Below, one piece after another: positions 1 through 10,625 of a DNA stretch of 64,000 nucleotides. A program made the translations under genes and the position numbers. The notes below the pieces were generated by a model, which ran no database searches, was not told the DNA's origin, and was given only the letters and a program-made list of their open reading frames with translations. This DNA is from Icerya purchasi (lineage: Eukaryota; Arthropoda; Insecta; Hemiptera; Monophlebidae): positions 59,898,864-59,962,863 of the forward strand of contig CM077115.1 of NCBI GenBank assembly GCA_039619475.1, in the 5' to 3' direction. The stretch's first letter is position 1. Every line of letters begins with the position of its first letter.

Positions 1-114
1 TCCATTGAAAGATCATCTCCAAAGACATGAAAGATTTCATCAGCAAAGTAATTGAAAAATATACCATCCATATCATCCTACCCCTCTATGTCTAACCGGC
101 TGGCGACGCCCCTG
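1..114. mobile_element. Right end of a hAT-type DNA transposon (partial, runs off the window)
   Basis: Read on the minus strand from 114, the sequence begins CAGGGGCGTCGCCAGC, a terminus of the type seen at ends of hAT-superfamily elements (CAGGGG.. start, GC-rich against an AT-rich background). The rest of the element would lie left of position 1, so neither the other terminus nor a target duplication can be verified. Bases 115-122 would be the right-hand target duplication. No transposase coding sequence is visible in these 114 bases. Confidence 0.45.
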
Positions 115-130
115 TGTATGTATATATATT

Positions 131-469
131 AATTACAACGTAATTCTTAGGCTACTCCCCATTAGAAAAAATGTCTCAATTTTATGTAACGAAAAAATGT
201 CTCAATTTTATGTAACGAAAAAATGTCTCAATTTTATGTAACGAAAAAATGTCTCAATTTTATGTAACGAAAAAATGTCTTAATTTTATATAATGAAAGT
301 TAAATGTTAGGATAAGATTTTTGTGACTGTTATTTTTTTTGGGTTAATGTCAGTAAGAATTACGTTGTAAATTTTAATCATTTTATACAAAGTATAAAAG
401 AGAAAGAGATAGAAATGAAAGTAAGGGGGGTCAAGGGGCACAGCCCCTTGCGGGGCCAAAATGGCCGAG

Positions 470-474
<5 letters not shown>
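131..474 (+). mobile_element. HINE/DINE-1-like (non-autonomous Helentron-like) repeat, copy 1
   Basis: The copy has a fixed architecture shared with three others in the window. A 17-bp arm (TTACAACGTAATTCTTA, 133-149) is followed by a minisatellite and then the exact inverted arm (354-370). A conserved A/G-rich stretch follows, then a hairpin with an 8-bp stem and 3-nt loop (CAAGGGGC/GCCCCTTG, 432-450), a GGCC..GGCC mini-hairpin (454-466), and a (TA)n tract. Subterminal inverted repeats around a tandem array, plus a 3' stem-loop, are hallmarks of HINE/DINE-1 elements. The family assignment is inferred from structure; no Rep/helicase is present. Just past the TA tract (506-514) an inverted AAAACTCGGCC suggests the head of another, opposite copy. 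Confidence 0.6.
166..295 (+). repeat. 26-bp minisatellite, five units
   Basis: Five head-to-tail 26-bp units begin at 166, 192, 218, 244 and 270. Each starts AAAAAATGTCTCAATTT. The first four are identical and the fifth carries a few substitutions. The array is the variable centre of HINE-like copy 1; related motifs occur, reversed, in the centres of the copies at 28.6, 36.7 and 37.1 kb. Confidence 0.9.

Positions 475-505
<31 letters not shown>
474..505. repeat. (TA)n microsatellite
   Basis: An uninterrupted AT dinucleotide tract lies between the 3' hairpins of HINE-like copy 1 and an inverted GGCCGAGTTTT/AAAACTCGGCC pair (463-514). TA tracts border all four copies of the family. Confidence 0.95.
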
Positions 506-509
<4 letters not shown>

Positions 510-514
510 TCGGC

Positions 515-1139
515 CTTTCGGTACAATCACCAACGCTCAGAAACTGAGTATGGTACTACAAACACGAAGATATGTGCGTCAAAAATAATATAAAAATGTA
601 TATTACGAAAAACCATAATAGAATTTTCTACGCGAACGAGCAATTATTTTTTTAAGAATGACGCAGTTCATTGAAATTTACTCTTCTATAAGTATACTGC
701 AGGGACCGTCATTTGGAAGTTCAAACGAAGTGTCCCCATAGTAACGTCCAAAGAATATCGAGTTTATATATATACGAGTAAAATGTTAATCATAGTTTTA
801 TCCACGCTATGATTCTATTTATAAATTTAAAAATTATTTTAACATTAAATTGCCAAAAATAATTAAAAATTGAAAACATTCAAATAATGAACAACATGCA
901 GAACATTGTATATATTTAAAGAAGCGTTATTTAGTAAGATTGTTCATTGAACAAGGTACGCGTAACGGGAAGGACAGCGAGCGAATCTAGCAAAGTGTAA
1001 ATCCACTGGTATATCATCATCATCATCATCATCAGAGTACTTTAGTCATCTAACTGGTTCGTATGGTCTATTTTTCTATTTCCGTTGCCATTTTTTTCAA
1101 TTCTTTATAACAATTGATGTTTAATTTGTTCTCACCCGG
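515..1139. other. Intergenic DNA without recognised features
   Basis: AT-rich sequence with no coding similarity that I can see on either strand. A short ATC trinucleotide run lies near 1015-1035. The missing last exon of Tim23 was looked for here on the minus strand and not found. Confidence 0.5.
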
Positions 1140-2060
1140 GCAACACACCTGTTCATTCTACCCTTCTTGGACAACCATCTTCATGGATGGTTCGAAGTCA
1201 GCTGCTGGGGCTGCTTTCATCATTTCTGTGCTTAGCTATTCTGAATCCAATTTCACCCTTTTTCCTCTATTTTCCTTGCCAAATCCATGCTGATTTTACA
1301 TTAAGTCATTTTTACATCCTCAACCAAAATTTTATATCTAACTTCTTCCTATTATTTGACTCCAAAAATATTTTATTAATTATCTCTTCTCTCTTTCCTA
1401 CAGCTTCCAATGATCCAATTATGCTTTACATTCGCTCCTTGGCATTCAACTTATGTGCGTCTCGTTCTATCCTAATTGATCTACTATCGATTCGCATCAT
1501 TGCGGAATTTCTGGCAACAAGTTGACTGACTCGTCGGCACGCTCGGCTGCAATCAGTGATCGGTTCATAAGTAGATTTTCTGCTCAAAGTACTTGCTCTC
1601 TTGTCGTTCCCAAACTGATTTCTGGACCAATTTCTATCCTTCCTCCTTTTCTAATCCCCATTTTTTCTACTTTCCAATAAAACTCTCTCCTTCCCTTTTC
1701 TACGGTTCAATCTCTTCTCTAACGTTATCCGGTTTATTATTTACTCTGTAGTTCGCCTTCGATTCAATCACTGCCCACTCCCAGCAACTTTTTTCCGTTT
1801 CTTTCTCATTCAGTCGCCTTTATATGGCATTGACCCTCCAGAATCAACTATACTTATGATACTAATCACGTCTTATTCAAATATCCCTTTATTTCCTCAG
1901 AACATGTGATCCTTTATTTCAATCGTCTGAGCCTTGGCCTTTCTACTCCTTATATATAGTATCCACACCATCCTTGCACTCCCCTCTTTGTTAGCCTCCT
2001 CTATTTTCGCAATTACCAATTTTTTCCCACGCGTTGGTTACACTCCACCGTTGATATGTC
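1140..2060 (+). pseudogene. Decayed non-LTR retrotransposon: RNase H and C-terminal part of ORF2
   Basis: Conceptual translation in shifting frames gives an RNase H signature. Around 1182 it reads F-M-DGSKSAAGAAF (the TDGSK motif). Near 1350-1440 there is an FDSK..L..I stretch, and near 1490-1550 DSHHCGISGNKLTDSSARSA, matching the family's SHCGI.GNE.AD motif. Further on, at about 1870-1960, DHVLFKYP and LSLGLSTPY recall the zinc-knuckle-like tail (HILF.CP) after RNase H in Jockey/I/R1-like LINEs. Frameshifts and stops break the frame. An open frame of 112 codons at 1187-1525 lies in a different frame from the TDGSK motif and is not a gene. Reverse transcriptase and endonuclease are absent, so this is a 5'-truncated relic. 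Confidence 0.7.
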
Positions 2061-2321
2061 CGAAGAAAAAAAAATGCTTCTTTCTTTTTTAACATCTGTT
2101 ACTGTCATCTCGCCCTTCCTCTTGATCTGAAAGCAGAGATTTGATATAAAACAACGGAGATGAAGGAAGGAAGAAAAACTAAAATCTTATACGACAGTTA
2201 CAAGTTCAAGCAATAACTCAATAGTCGCATCAGTACATCAATCACCAATAAGAACATTCCCCCTATTCTTTATAACGTAATGTTAAGTAACGTTGTAATA
2301 ATGAAAATACTAGTTTCGTAC

Positions 2322-4669
2322 CCATAGATCGATACAACAGTCCAGTAGCAGTAGCTGCAACAAGAGTATTGTTTTCATCATCGCAACCTCGTGCTAACTG
2401 CAATATAACGCCAAAACCACTATACATAACCGCTATTACGCCAAGCGTATTCGCCGATGCAGCACCCCTTTTCATCACGTGATTTAATAACCTAAACAAA
2501 AAACGAGTAAGATAATAATTCCGCATATAAAATACTAAACAAAGGAAAAAATTAATAACAACGCGAAATATATATATAAACTTACTGTGTTCGCTTAAGT
2601 TTCCCCGTCTGTCCTTCTAATGTGGTTACCTTTAAACCGTTATAAAAACCATTAATACCGCCAATAGCTGCACCGATCATACACGATGTTCCTATCTGAG
2701 AAAAAGCTAACTCAAAACGACCGCGTTGCTTCGAAGCGCCTTCAGGAAATATAAATTCTGGTTGGCTCGCTTCTGGCAAGTAAGCAGGATCGAAGTTCAA
2801 ATACGGAGAAACTAATGTAAACTGTTGCTTCGACGACGAACCTGTTGATAACAAAATTGCAGACCAAAAAAAATTTTAAACATACTCGCCATTTATCTTA
2901 AATATGAATAACGACAAAAATATGCCAGATACGTTCAAAATATTCCGTGGTTAGGAAAAAAGAATACTTAACGGTATTTGTTTGCAGTAGACAACATAAG
3001 TAGCCGACCATTTCCGAATTTATAGAATTTTAGATCATCTTAAAATGTTAATTTGTTTGTAAGTTTAGAGTTGATGTGTTTTTGTATTTGAGTCACAATT
3101 TATGTAATGAAACGACATGCCGTGATTAAATTTTATTTTCAGTTCGGCAAAACGGCTACGGAAACTTTTCACGTGATGAAAAGAGGATATGAAAAGTAGC
3201 AGTGTTTGAGTGACAGTCGCTAATGTTAAAAACGCGAATGTCACTCAAAGATGATCAGAAAAACAGGCATGCCAACAACAACATTTGCACAAAATGAATA
3301 CGTGACCTACTAGCCGACAAGCAGCTTCTATCTATCACATCGATATCGGAAGAAATCGGCAGAAGTTTTAATAGTGATCCCACTACCATGCACTAAGTAC
3401 TGGCCACAGGGAAAATGTATGTAAGATTGATTTTGCTTACGTTGACTTCAGAACAAAATAAGCCAGTTAATTCCTCACAAAATGTCACCGAACAAACTAA
3501 TGAAAATGCTGATTTTTACCAAATATTGTAACAAGCGATAAGACACTGTGTTTTCAACATAATCCAACTGCGAAACGTTAAGCAGCCAACTAGTATGGCT
3601 CTAATGAACGGAAATAAACAAAACTCAAGAAAAATAAAATCGCAAGTAATAACAATGATCGTAACTTTTTTTCGATTCTAACGGCATAATCCATACCATT
3701 GGGACAAATTATAAACAGACCGCTAAAAGGATTGAAATTCACACTTATTTTTCTTAATTCTATTTCTGGCGCATTAAAAAAAAAAACGAAAAATGATTAA
3801 AATTAAAGAAATATTTCATTGATCGTTATTTCGAAGTTATTCTTAATAGCTATATTCATTTTAAAATCCATATTATATAACACAAAGTTAAAGGATTTCT
3901 TTAAATTTTCCATTAATGATTTTATTTATTTACAAATTAATTGTCCTATAATATCACATACTTCAGTATATCCGTAATCGACGTAATACATTATTTCAAT
4001 TTTAGGTGATTATTTTACGATAAATTTTTTGATTGAAGTATTGGGCAAGTTATAAAACAATAAAAGTGAAATGCTTTTAATCAATGAGAAATAAATTAAC
4101 GGATTTTGATAACAATTCAAGCAAGTTCGTTGAATAAAAAGTTTTGAACGTCATGTATCATCACTAACCATTCGTAAAAAAGATTAATAGAATCAACGGA
4201 ATACTACTAGTTTTCAAATAAATATAAACTTTGATAAACTGCTTTAGATTCAACACCGCACGTGTAAAATATTTAATGAAAATGAAAAAGTCTCAATAGA
4301 TCATATGTTTTTAACTTCTCATGTAGCGATCAGACCTTTTTTAATTTTAAACTACTACGATATTCGGTATGATAACTAAAATCGCTAAAACATGTTAACA
4401 AATTTCTTATTACCTTTTTAGTATATAATTATTACTTACGAGTTAAAAATTATACAATTACGAAATATAAAGTCTCAAACAAGGTTAACCTACATATTTA
4501 GAGAGTGTTAGTTAAGTTTAAAGATGTTACATTTAAAATAAACAGACGCTACAAGCAGGTAAATTTTATAACCTTTCCTGTACGTTTTGTAATAATATTG
4601 CATCATATAATGTATACGGATATGCCTACCTGGTGGAACAGCATTGTCGGGAGAATATAAATTATCCAT
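2322..4669 (-). CDS. Tim23: Tim23, mitochondrial inner-membrane import channel subunit (three exons, 3' end missing)
   Basis: Core subunit of the TIM23 presequence translocase, which passes matrix-targeted precursors across the mitochondrial inner membrane. Exons by phase and GT-AG rules: 4630-4669, 2586-2841 and 2322-2491 (40, 256 and 170 nt), joining in frame to about 155 codons. The start ATG (4669-4667) opens M-D-N-L-Y-S-P. Family landmarks are SPYLNFDPAYL, the PEFIFPEGASKQRGRFELAF block, a glycine-rich first helix (GAAIGGINGFYNG), then LLNHVMKRGAASANTLG and the second helix, then DDENNTL and TATGLLYRS. Tim17/22/23 proteins continue with GLRG and a fourth helix, about 40 residues absent here. 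Exon 3 either splices at 2321 (ATGG|GTACG) to an exon outside the window or reads through to a stop at 2263. Intron 1 holds a mariner relic. Homology call from remembered family sequence. Confidence 0.93.
2842..4629 (-). other. Tim23 intron 1
   Basis: The intron runs from a GTAGGC donor to an ATCAACAG acceptor on the minus strand. It contains an antisense mariner relic (about 3140-3760); the rest (3761-4629) is very AT-rich with nothing recognisable. Confidence 0.8.
3140..3760 (+). pseudogene. Decayed mariner-type (Tc1/mariner) transposase in Tim23 intron 1
   Basis: Frameshifted translation on the plus strand follows the order of a mariner transposase. KTATETFHVMKRGYEK (helix-turn-helix N-terminus) comes first, then a weak SLKDD..N/RHA region equivalent to SVEDDPRSGRPS. 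Next is IRDLLADKQLLS.ITSISEEIGRSFNSD (second HTH). LTSEQN..VN.SQN..E.TNE.ADF (linker) follows at about 3440-3520, and a KIKSQV.TMIVTFF segment near 3640-3680 resembles the start of the second catalytic block. Stops and indels are numerous and the catalytic DD(D/E) residues cannot all be placed. It lies antisense to Tim23 and is non-functional. No terminal repeats were found. Confidence 0.65.
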
Positions 4670-5302
4670 TATATTAATTGTATATAATAAAAAAACTTTT
4701 TATTACTCAACATAGAACCCAAAAATTACAAAATTCAAAAATGTTATCACCCGCCGCACGACAATGAAACAAATCGATTCACACTAATGATTAGAAAGAT
4801 CAAATAAATGACTGAATCAGATCTACTAGTCTGACTGTTTTATAAAAAATCTACCTTATGTATTTAAAATTTAATAAATTAATTATCTGTTGTTAAAATA
4901 AAACTTTAAAAATGTAATAATTAATTTTGATTTTTAATATTAGTAAAATTAAGAATAATTATATTAATTTATAGTTGTGGACACTGAGCAAAAGTCCCTG
5001 AAAGCTAGTCGAAATCTAGAATATTTTTAGATGACAAATGCAATGGCTAAAATCGAAAGCCATATTAAAATTTTTGAAAGTCAAAAGTCAAATTTAAAGT
5101 TGTACTTTAAAAAAAGCCAAATTAAGCTTTTTGTTGAATAATATGTAAAAAAGTCAACTAAAATCGTAATAATACAAGTTAAAAACCAAATTAAGTTATA
5201 TTCAAAATTAAAAGAACCAAAAACCAATAACCTAAACTACACTATCAAAAATGATAAGACCATTTAACAAAAAAAAATCAACAGACACTGAAATGAAGTT
5301 GT
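4670..5302. other. 5' flank of Tim23
   Basis: AT-rich sequence upstream of the Tim23 start codon, ending at the hAT insertion. It presumably includes the Tim23 promoter and 5' UTR, but no TATA-type or initiator element can be singled out. Confidence 0.4.
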
Positions 5303-6795
5303 CTATAGATCAGCAGCGGCTCTTTCTAGGGGGGCTCAAGGGTGCGAGCCTCCCTGCGTGAGTTTTTAAAAAATACATATTATTTAATTACTTCAAGAAA
5401 AAAAATCAGTGTTATAGAGTAAAATTTTTAATTTTAAAATAATTTTTTTTACAAGAGTGTATTTTAAAAGTAATTGCAAAATCTGCATTTTGCGCGATTT
5501 GTTAAACGAACAGTTGAAACGTCCGCTAACAGTTATCGGGTTCGTGCTTACTGTACTGGAATTGTACGATCTACTCGTAGTGTAGTATACCGTCAAAGTC
5601 GTTAATAGCTGATTTTTCGGTCACATGATATTAGCAACCAATAATACGGTACGTGGGCTCAGAATATTTGAACCTACAAACCGCATATAAAATTCACACG
5701 AAAAACGTATAAAGCCGAAGTTTCCCGAGCATAACTTAAAGGCGTCTGTGGGTTCTCGATAAGTGAGCCCTCGTCAGTTTTACACATGATTATAACCGGT
5801 TTTCGCGCGTCACGTCGTCCGTTTACCTGGTGAAGCACACTGCTTTAATTTGCTGTTTTTTTTTGTTTTATTTTTATCCTTGCTTCTCTTCTTTAAATAA
5901 TACGTTTTGCGATATAGGTTTTGTTATGCAAGCACTGCTTTTTGCCGACACTTGTTTTACAGTGATTTTTCAAACGTTCAACATTTTAGAAACTGAATTA
6001 GATAAATTAATTGGAGACTCACTTTTTAAGCTTATTGCTCGAACTTACGATGGAGCAAATGTAATGAGTGGTTTTACAAATGGCGTACAGGCGAAGATAA
6101 AACAAAAATATAAATACAGTCATTTTATTCATTGTTATGCGTACCAGTTGAATTTAATTATGCAAAAAGCAACAAGCCAGGATTCCAAAATTAGAATCTT
6201 TTTTTCGTCCGCTATAGCAAGCTTTTTTTCAAATTCTGCTCATAGATGTGATGTACTGCAAAAAATTGTAAACCGGAAATTACCTAGAACAGTCACTACA
6301 CGTTGGAACTATAATATGCGTACAGTGAATATTGTTTTCGAAAATCGAGAAAAATTAATAAAATGTTTCGAAGAACTAGAAGAAAAATGTAATAAAAATA
6401 TTACATGCAAAGAAACGTATAGTTTACGAAGAACCTTAGAAGACCCGGATTTTATATTTTGGCTTACCTTATTCCATAAAATTTTGCCATGTGTAATTTT
6501 TTTTTTTTTTTTTTTTTGGGCACGTCAACAGTGAAACTTACTTAACGCAAAGAATTGTACATTATATAAGGAAAAGATTAGAAAATATTATTTAATAAAT
6601 TTCAACTAAATACAAAATGCCATCACATATTTGTTTTAATTAAATCAGAACTTGAATCCATTAAACCAGTTTTATTTAGTTTAAAATGTGGATAAAAAAG
6701 CAAGGTAAGTTTATGTCATTACACTTTTTAAATTATTGTAATTTTATACTAGAGCCCCCCAGATTTACTTGTCACGAGCCGCCAATGCTATAGAT
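5303..6795 (+). mobile_element. hAT transposon copy with TIRs and 8-bp target site duplication
   Basis: The element itself spans 5311-6787 (1477 bp). It is flanked by CTATAGAT on both sides (5303-5310 and 6788-6795), a perfect 8-bp duplication as expected for hAT. The left end reads CAGCAGCGGCTC and the right end, reversed, CATTGGCGGCTC. Just inside are AGGGGGGCTC (left) and, reversed, TGGGGGGCTC (right), so the terminal inverted repeats extend to about 25-36 bp with a small indel. The interior keeps only a middle portion of a transposase ORF. The clear target duplication indicates one insertion event; the copy is internally deleted and non-autonomous. Confidence 0.85.
5914..6490 (+). pseudogene. 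Partial hAT/ZMYM1-like transposase fragment
   Basis: Part of a 234-codon open frame (5830-6534) inside the hAT copy. The diagnostic stretch begins near 6043 with YDGANVMSG, a strongly conserved hAT motif after the RNase H-like core start. It continues with KYSHFIHCYAYQLNLIMQKA (the CxxHxLNL motif, here CYAYQLNL) and TTRWNYNMRTVN..ENREKL, as in ZMYM1 / zinc-finger-BED-like domesticated and free hAT proteins. The C-terminal dimerisation (hATC) region is missing: the frame runs into a T homopolymer at about 6497-6518 and stops. The first ~60 codons do not look like hAT. The piece is a remnant. Confidence 0.75.
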
Positions 6796-7237
6796 CATGC
6801 CGCTTTAAAAAAAAGGGAATAAATGAAAACTGAAAAGAAACGTTTTAATACAATTTATTGATATTAATGATAAATGGATCGACGTGAAACGTGAGAGTTC
6901 CCGTTTACATTGACAAAAAATACCAACTGCAGCTAATAATTTTTTCAGCTCGCGAGTATTTTACATCTTTTGCACATTTGCAATGAAAGAATATCAATTT
7001 TTTCATAGAATTATATTATGAAGAATCTCGTAATTTTGAAATTTAAAAATATATGACTAATTGAACCATTTCAAAATGTTTTGGCAGCAACTTTTGACAT
7101 AACTGTGGACAAAGCCAATAAAAATAATTTTGCTTCCTATGAAATTGCCACATTCTTAGACAGCGTGTTTTAAGTTCTGGTGGAAAGGGGGGGGGGGGCA
7201 ATGTCCCCCAAAACCCTCTCTGGATTCATCCCTGAAT
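6796..7237. other. Intergenic, possible end of a second hAT-like element
   Basis: Mostly unrecognised AT-rich DNA. A G-run (7188-7199) and a C-rich patch precede CATCCCTG ending at 7234. Read in reverse this is CAGGGATGAATCCAGAG, plausible as a hAT terminus, but no partner end or target duplication was found. Confidence 0.3.
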
Positions 7238-9547
7238 TTAACCCTTCTTACATTATCTGTATTGCAATAGCATATTACACAACATGGGTATTTTCTACCC
7301 GGTTCACAAATATATTTGTTTATAGCCACTAGCATTTATTTTTAATAAAAATTTTAGTAATATACGCATATTGGACACCATCAAAATATCAAACTTGCGA
7401 GTTGCGCGCATTATGTGACCGTCCTCCCCACCAAAAAAAAACATATACAAAAAAGTATAACTCCTTATAAAAAACATTAACACATAATATATTCTACAGA
7501 TATTAGGTTTTAATAAATTTTGCATGTTCAAAAATTTAAGAACAACCTAAAATTAAACTAGAAATTTATTTTAATAAAAAAAGTCATATTATAGTGGATT
7601 ATTATATCTCATATTTCTAAATTTGAAATACAAGCGGGACATATGAATGTTTTATGTTTTCCACGTGTCGATCTGTTGCAATAATGGCATGATTACTTTA
7701 CGATATTTCATTTTACTACAAAAATCATATCTTCTTCGTTTCGTTGATGTGAACTGTGTGGTTCACATTGAACGGAAAGCCTGGTTTCTAAAAACTGATT
7801 TATACAAATCCGATGCTCTGTAGTTAAGCACCGGTTTTTTGAGCCATTAGTTTCACATGAGGTTCTACTAAAGTTTTCACAAGAATTTTTAGAAATGAAG
7901 TTCTCACAACTGGCCCTTTTCTTTTGTTGAATTAAACTAATAAATTTTATAAACGTTGATCCCAAAAAAATCTAATACACTGTAAAAATATCGAAGTGAC
8001 CAACGTCTTGTTTGTCATCTGGTCAATTTTTCATTACAAAGTTGATCAAAGGAATCTACAGCACCTTTCGTGGAGTTGTAAAACAATATAACATCCGGCT
8101 TTTGAGTTGATCAATGTCCACAGTGAAATGCATGGTTGACAGTAGAATAACATTTTTATTTTTTCTCGGAGTGAATGAAACCATAGTTTTATTAGGTTGA
8201 AAAAAGAAGAAATCGTGAAGAACATACAGTGATATTTTTGTTATTCAACAAAACTGGAGGAATCTATGGTTTATTTTTTCTCATTGTTCCTACAACAGTA
8301 AGTTCGACCTTTTCCAGTTTTTCAGCTAATGAACCAGTTATCAACGTTGACCCTTCTGTTCATACTGTGAATGGTTTCGATTAGCTTTAGCACATATTTG
8401 GTGGGTCGTAAGAGTTTATTATTCGCTTTCTGCATTCAGTCTTCTTTTCCTAATTATGGAATACCATTGCAAAAATAAAACGTTTTTCCGCCACACATTG
8501 CAATAATTTTCAATCCGTACTTATCTGGTTTAGATGGAGGAAGATACATTCTAAAAATGCATCGTCTTCCTCTGAAGTTGAGAAGAGTTTCATCGACAGT
8601 TACGTATTCGTAAGGAGTGTAGTATGCTCTGCAATTATCAGTGAATAAATTCCAAAGCTGCAAATTTGTCACACTTTTTTGACGTTGCGACTTATCATGA
8701 AACCGCTATTTGCTCATGAGGAAGACAAATCAATTTTCATTCATTACGCTTCTGAAAACCGGGCTTCCATATTGATTCGAATTTTCAATTATACCACTTT
8801 CAACTGACGCTTTTGAAATCTGCATTTTATGATTTGTGAATTGAGCTATTATATCGATCATTTTGTCGGTGATAAATAAACCACGAATTTCAGCTGGATC
8901 CGCTCAACCATTTGCTCCGTCTTTAGAACTTGAAAAATGATTTTCATGATATTTTTATTCGGTGTCTTCTTGATATCTCCCTACAAGGTTGTGCTTAACC
9001 AAATGGTTTCTTCATCTTTTCCAATAACGAATTCCCTGATATCAGATTCTTATATTAGTTCATCTAAATGATCATTATTAGTATTAGCAGTAAATTCATC
9101 ATCGACAATATCATTATCGGTAATTCAGGAGGACGCATCTTCTTCAAAGTATGATTCTTCTAAATCGGATTTAGTATGCTATCGTTCCAATTCCTTCAGA
9201 ATATCTTCCGATATACGTAAATAATTTGAATTCATAACGAGACCAACTTACATAGGATTTTACAAACGCAAGAAACAACTGAAATCTCTGTGAAATAAAA
9301 TTGAACGTTTGAAAAATATTATATCATTATACACAACGTGGGTATTTTTTACCTGACTGCTAGACACTACTACAAACAAATAGGATTTTTTTGTAAACAA
9401 AGCATTTTACTGGATGCGAGATTATTAATATCAACATAAAGAATATCACGAAAGACTCCTAAACGACCAAGTCCAATAATGCCCTGTAATAATAATGCAA
9501 AGATTGATCGGATCATTTTTACTCGGACGTTATGTAAGAAAGGCTAA
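7238..9547 (-). mobile_element. piggyBac-like element with both terminal repeats
   Basis: The element is about 7242-9543. The left end is TTAA then CCCTTCTTACATTA. The right end read in reverse is TTAG then CCTTTCTTACATAA, so the terminal repeats match at most positions and the TTAA target is intact on the left (7238-7241) and mutated to CTAA on the right (9544-9547). The total of about 2.3 kb is the usual length for an autonomous piggyBac. A decayed transposase occupies the minus strand. Near each end lies a related subterminal motif containing ACACAAC-TGGGTATTTT-TACC (about 7275-7301 and 9333-9356) with a small GGGTA/TACCC hairpin. Confidence 0.8.
7708..9235 (-). pseudogene. Decayed piggyBac transposase (DDE_Tnp_1_7 family)
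   Basis: The likely original start is at 9235 (M-N-S-N-Y-L), followed by an acidic N-terminus (DLEESYFEEDASS, DIVDDEF), with in-frame stops already there. The best-preserved segment, 8454-8672, reads LWNLFTDNCRAYYTPYEYVT, VDETLLNFRGRRCIFRMYLP and PSKPDKYGLKI in order, typical of the first catalytic block with DE and FRGR. Downstream, across frameshifts, come GTMRKNKP.IPP, KKNKNVILLSTMH and KKPDVILFYNSTKGAVDSFDQ, the classical second half. The tail at 7708-7965 is rich in cysteines, consistent with the C-terminal zinc-binding domain. Stops and frameshifts make it non-functional. Confidence 0.85.
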
Positions 9548-10625
9548 AAATTGATAGTTTGATTATGAATTTAAAAAAATTAATAATAATCAAAATCAGG
9601 AAATAAATAAAACATTAAAAGGAGAAAACCATTTTCTTTCACTCATTAATCTATTCTTGGACAAAAAACTCGTCACCTGATTTCTATTTCACTTAATCTT
9701 AAATTTTCTGCCACTAGTTTTTTTGAAAAATTTTACATCATTTTATATGTTTTATTTGTAATTCGACCTTCCATTGTTTCCATGCTGTTATTATATTAAC
9801 CCGCGATAGCTCGCCCTGTTAGAAAAGATCTAACAAACAACTTATTTTTAGAATAACTATAGTAGATTGAATGATAAATAATAACCTCTTCACCAAAACT
9901 TCGACTACACAATAATGGAACGGATAACACCATAACTGTTGATAAGATTATATTTTTTGACAATTATTTCCCATTTGTAATCGACGATACTCGAATTGTT
10001 AGTAAAAATCTTACATACGAGTGATTATGATACATAAATTGTTAGTAATAATTTAGCGGGTGGATGGAGAAAATGAGGTTGCAAAACTATTTCACACATA
10101 CAGTCTAATTTATAATGCAATAAATATAATCTGCATAAAAATGGAAATCATATTTCTATGAAATTAAGTAAATTAATAAATTGTTAGAAAAAATCGACCA
10201 CATGAGCCATCACATAAAATAAAATACACGAAGGACCCCAGGTTAATCTACCTTTCTCCTTTACTTCATGCTACATATCCAATTCATCTTCATCTATTGA
10301 ACTCTATGATTTCTATTATATCTGTTTTTTTGTAATTGCCTATCCATACATGTGTTGCCACGATAAAGATATACAGTTAAGGTAGGAGAGTTGCATGCTT
10401 CTTCATAAGTAAAAATGTCCTACTGAAAGCCTCTTTCATGCGTACAGTTGACATCACAAAACCAATCAACAGTCAGTTTAACATAGAAATATGTCTCCAT
10501 AAATTCCGACTATAAAATTACTTAGAAAGAGATGACCAGCCTTCTTATCTTTTCTCTCTATTATTTCACTGGATGCTTTCATAGTCAACTCCCTTACACT
10601 ATCTATATGGCTATTTAATTGAGAC
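9548..10625. other. Intergenic DNA between piggyBac relic and MITE
   Basis: AT-rich with no recognised coding sequence. Two diverged stretches about 190 bp apart, near 9803-9835 and 9982-10014 (CGATAGCTCG..TGTTAGAAAA and CGATACTCG..TTGTTAGTAAAA), look like an old local duplication. Confidence 0.35.

Noticed and set aside
166..295. CRISPR-like array
   Set aside because: The 26-bp units are contiguous without spacers in a eukaryotic context; a minisatellite.
1187..1525. 112-codon plus-strand open frame
   Set aside because: It lies out of frame with the RNase H motifs of the LINE relic it overlaps; a chance frame.
7188..7242. Possible hAT right terminus (reverse CAGGGATGAATCC)
   Set aside because: No partner terminus or duplicated AATTTAAC found upstream; kept only as a remark.
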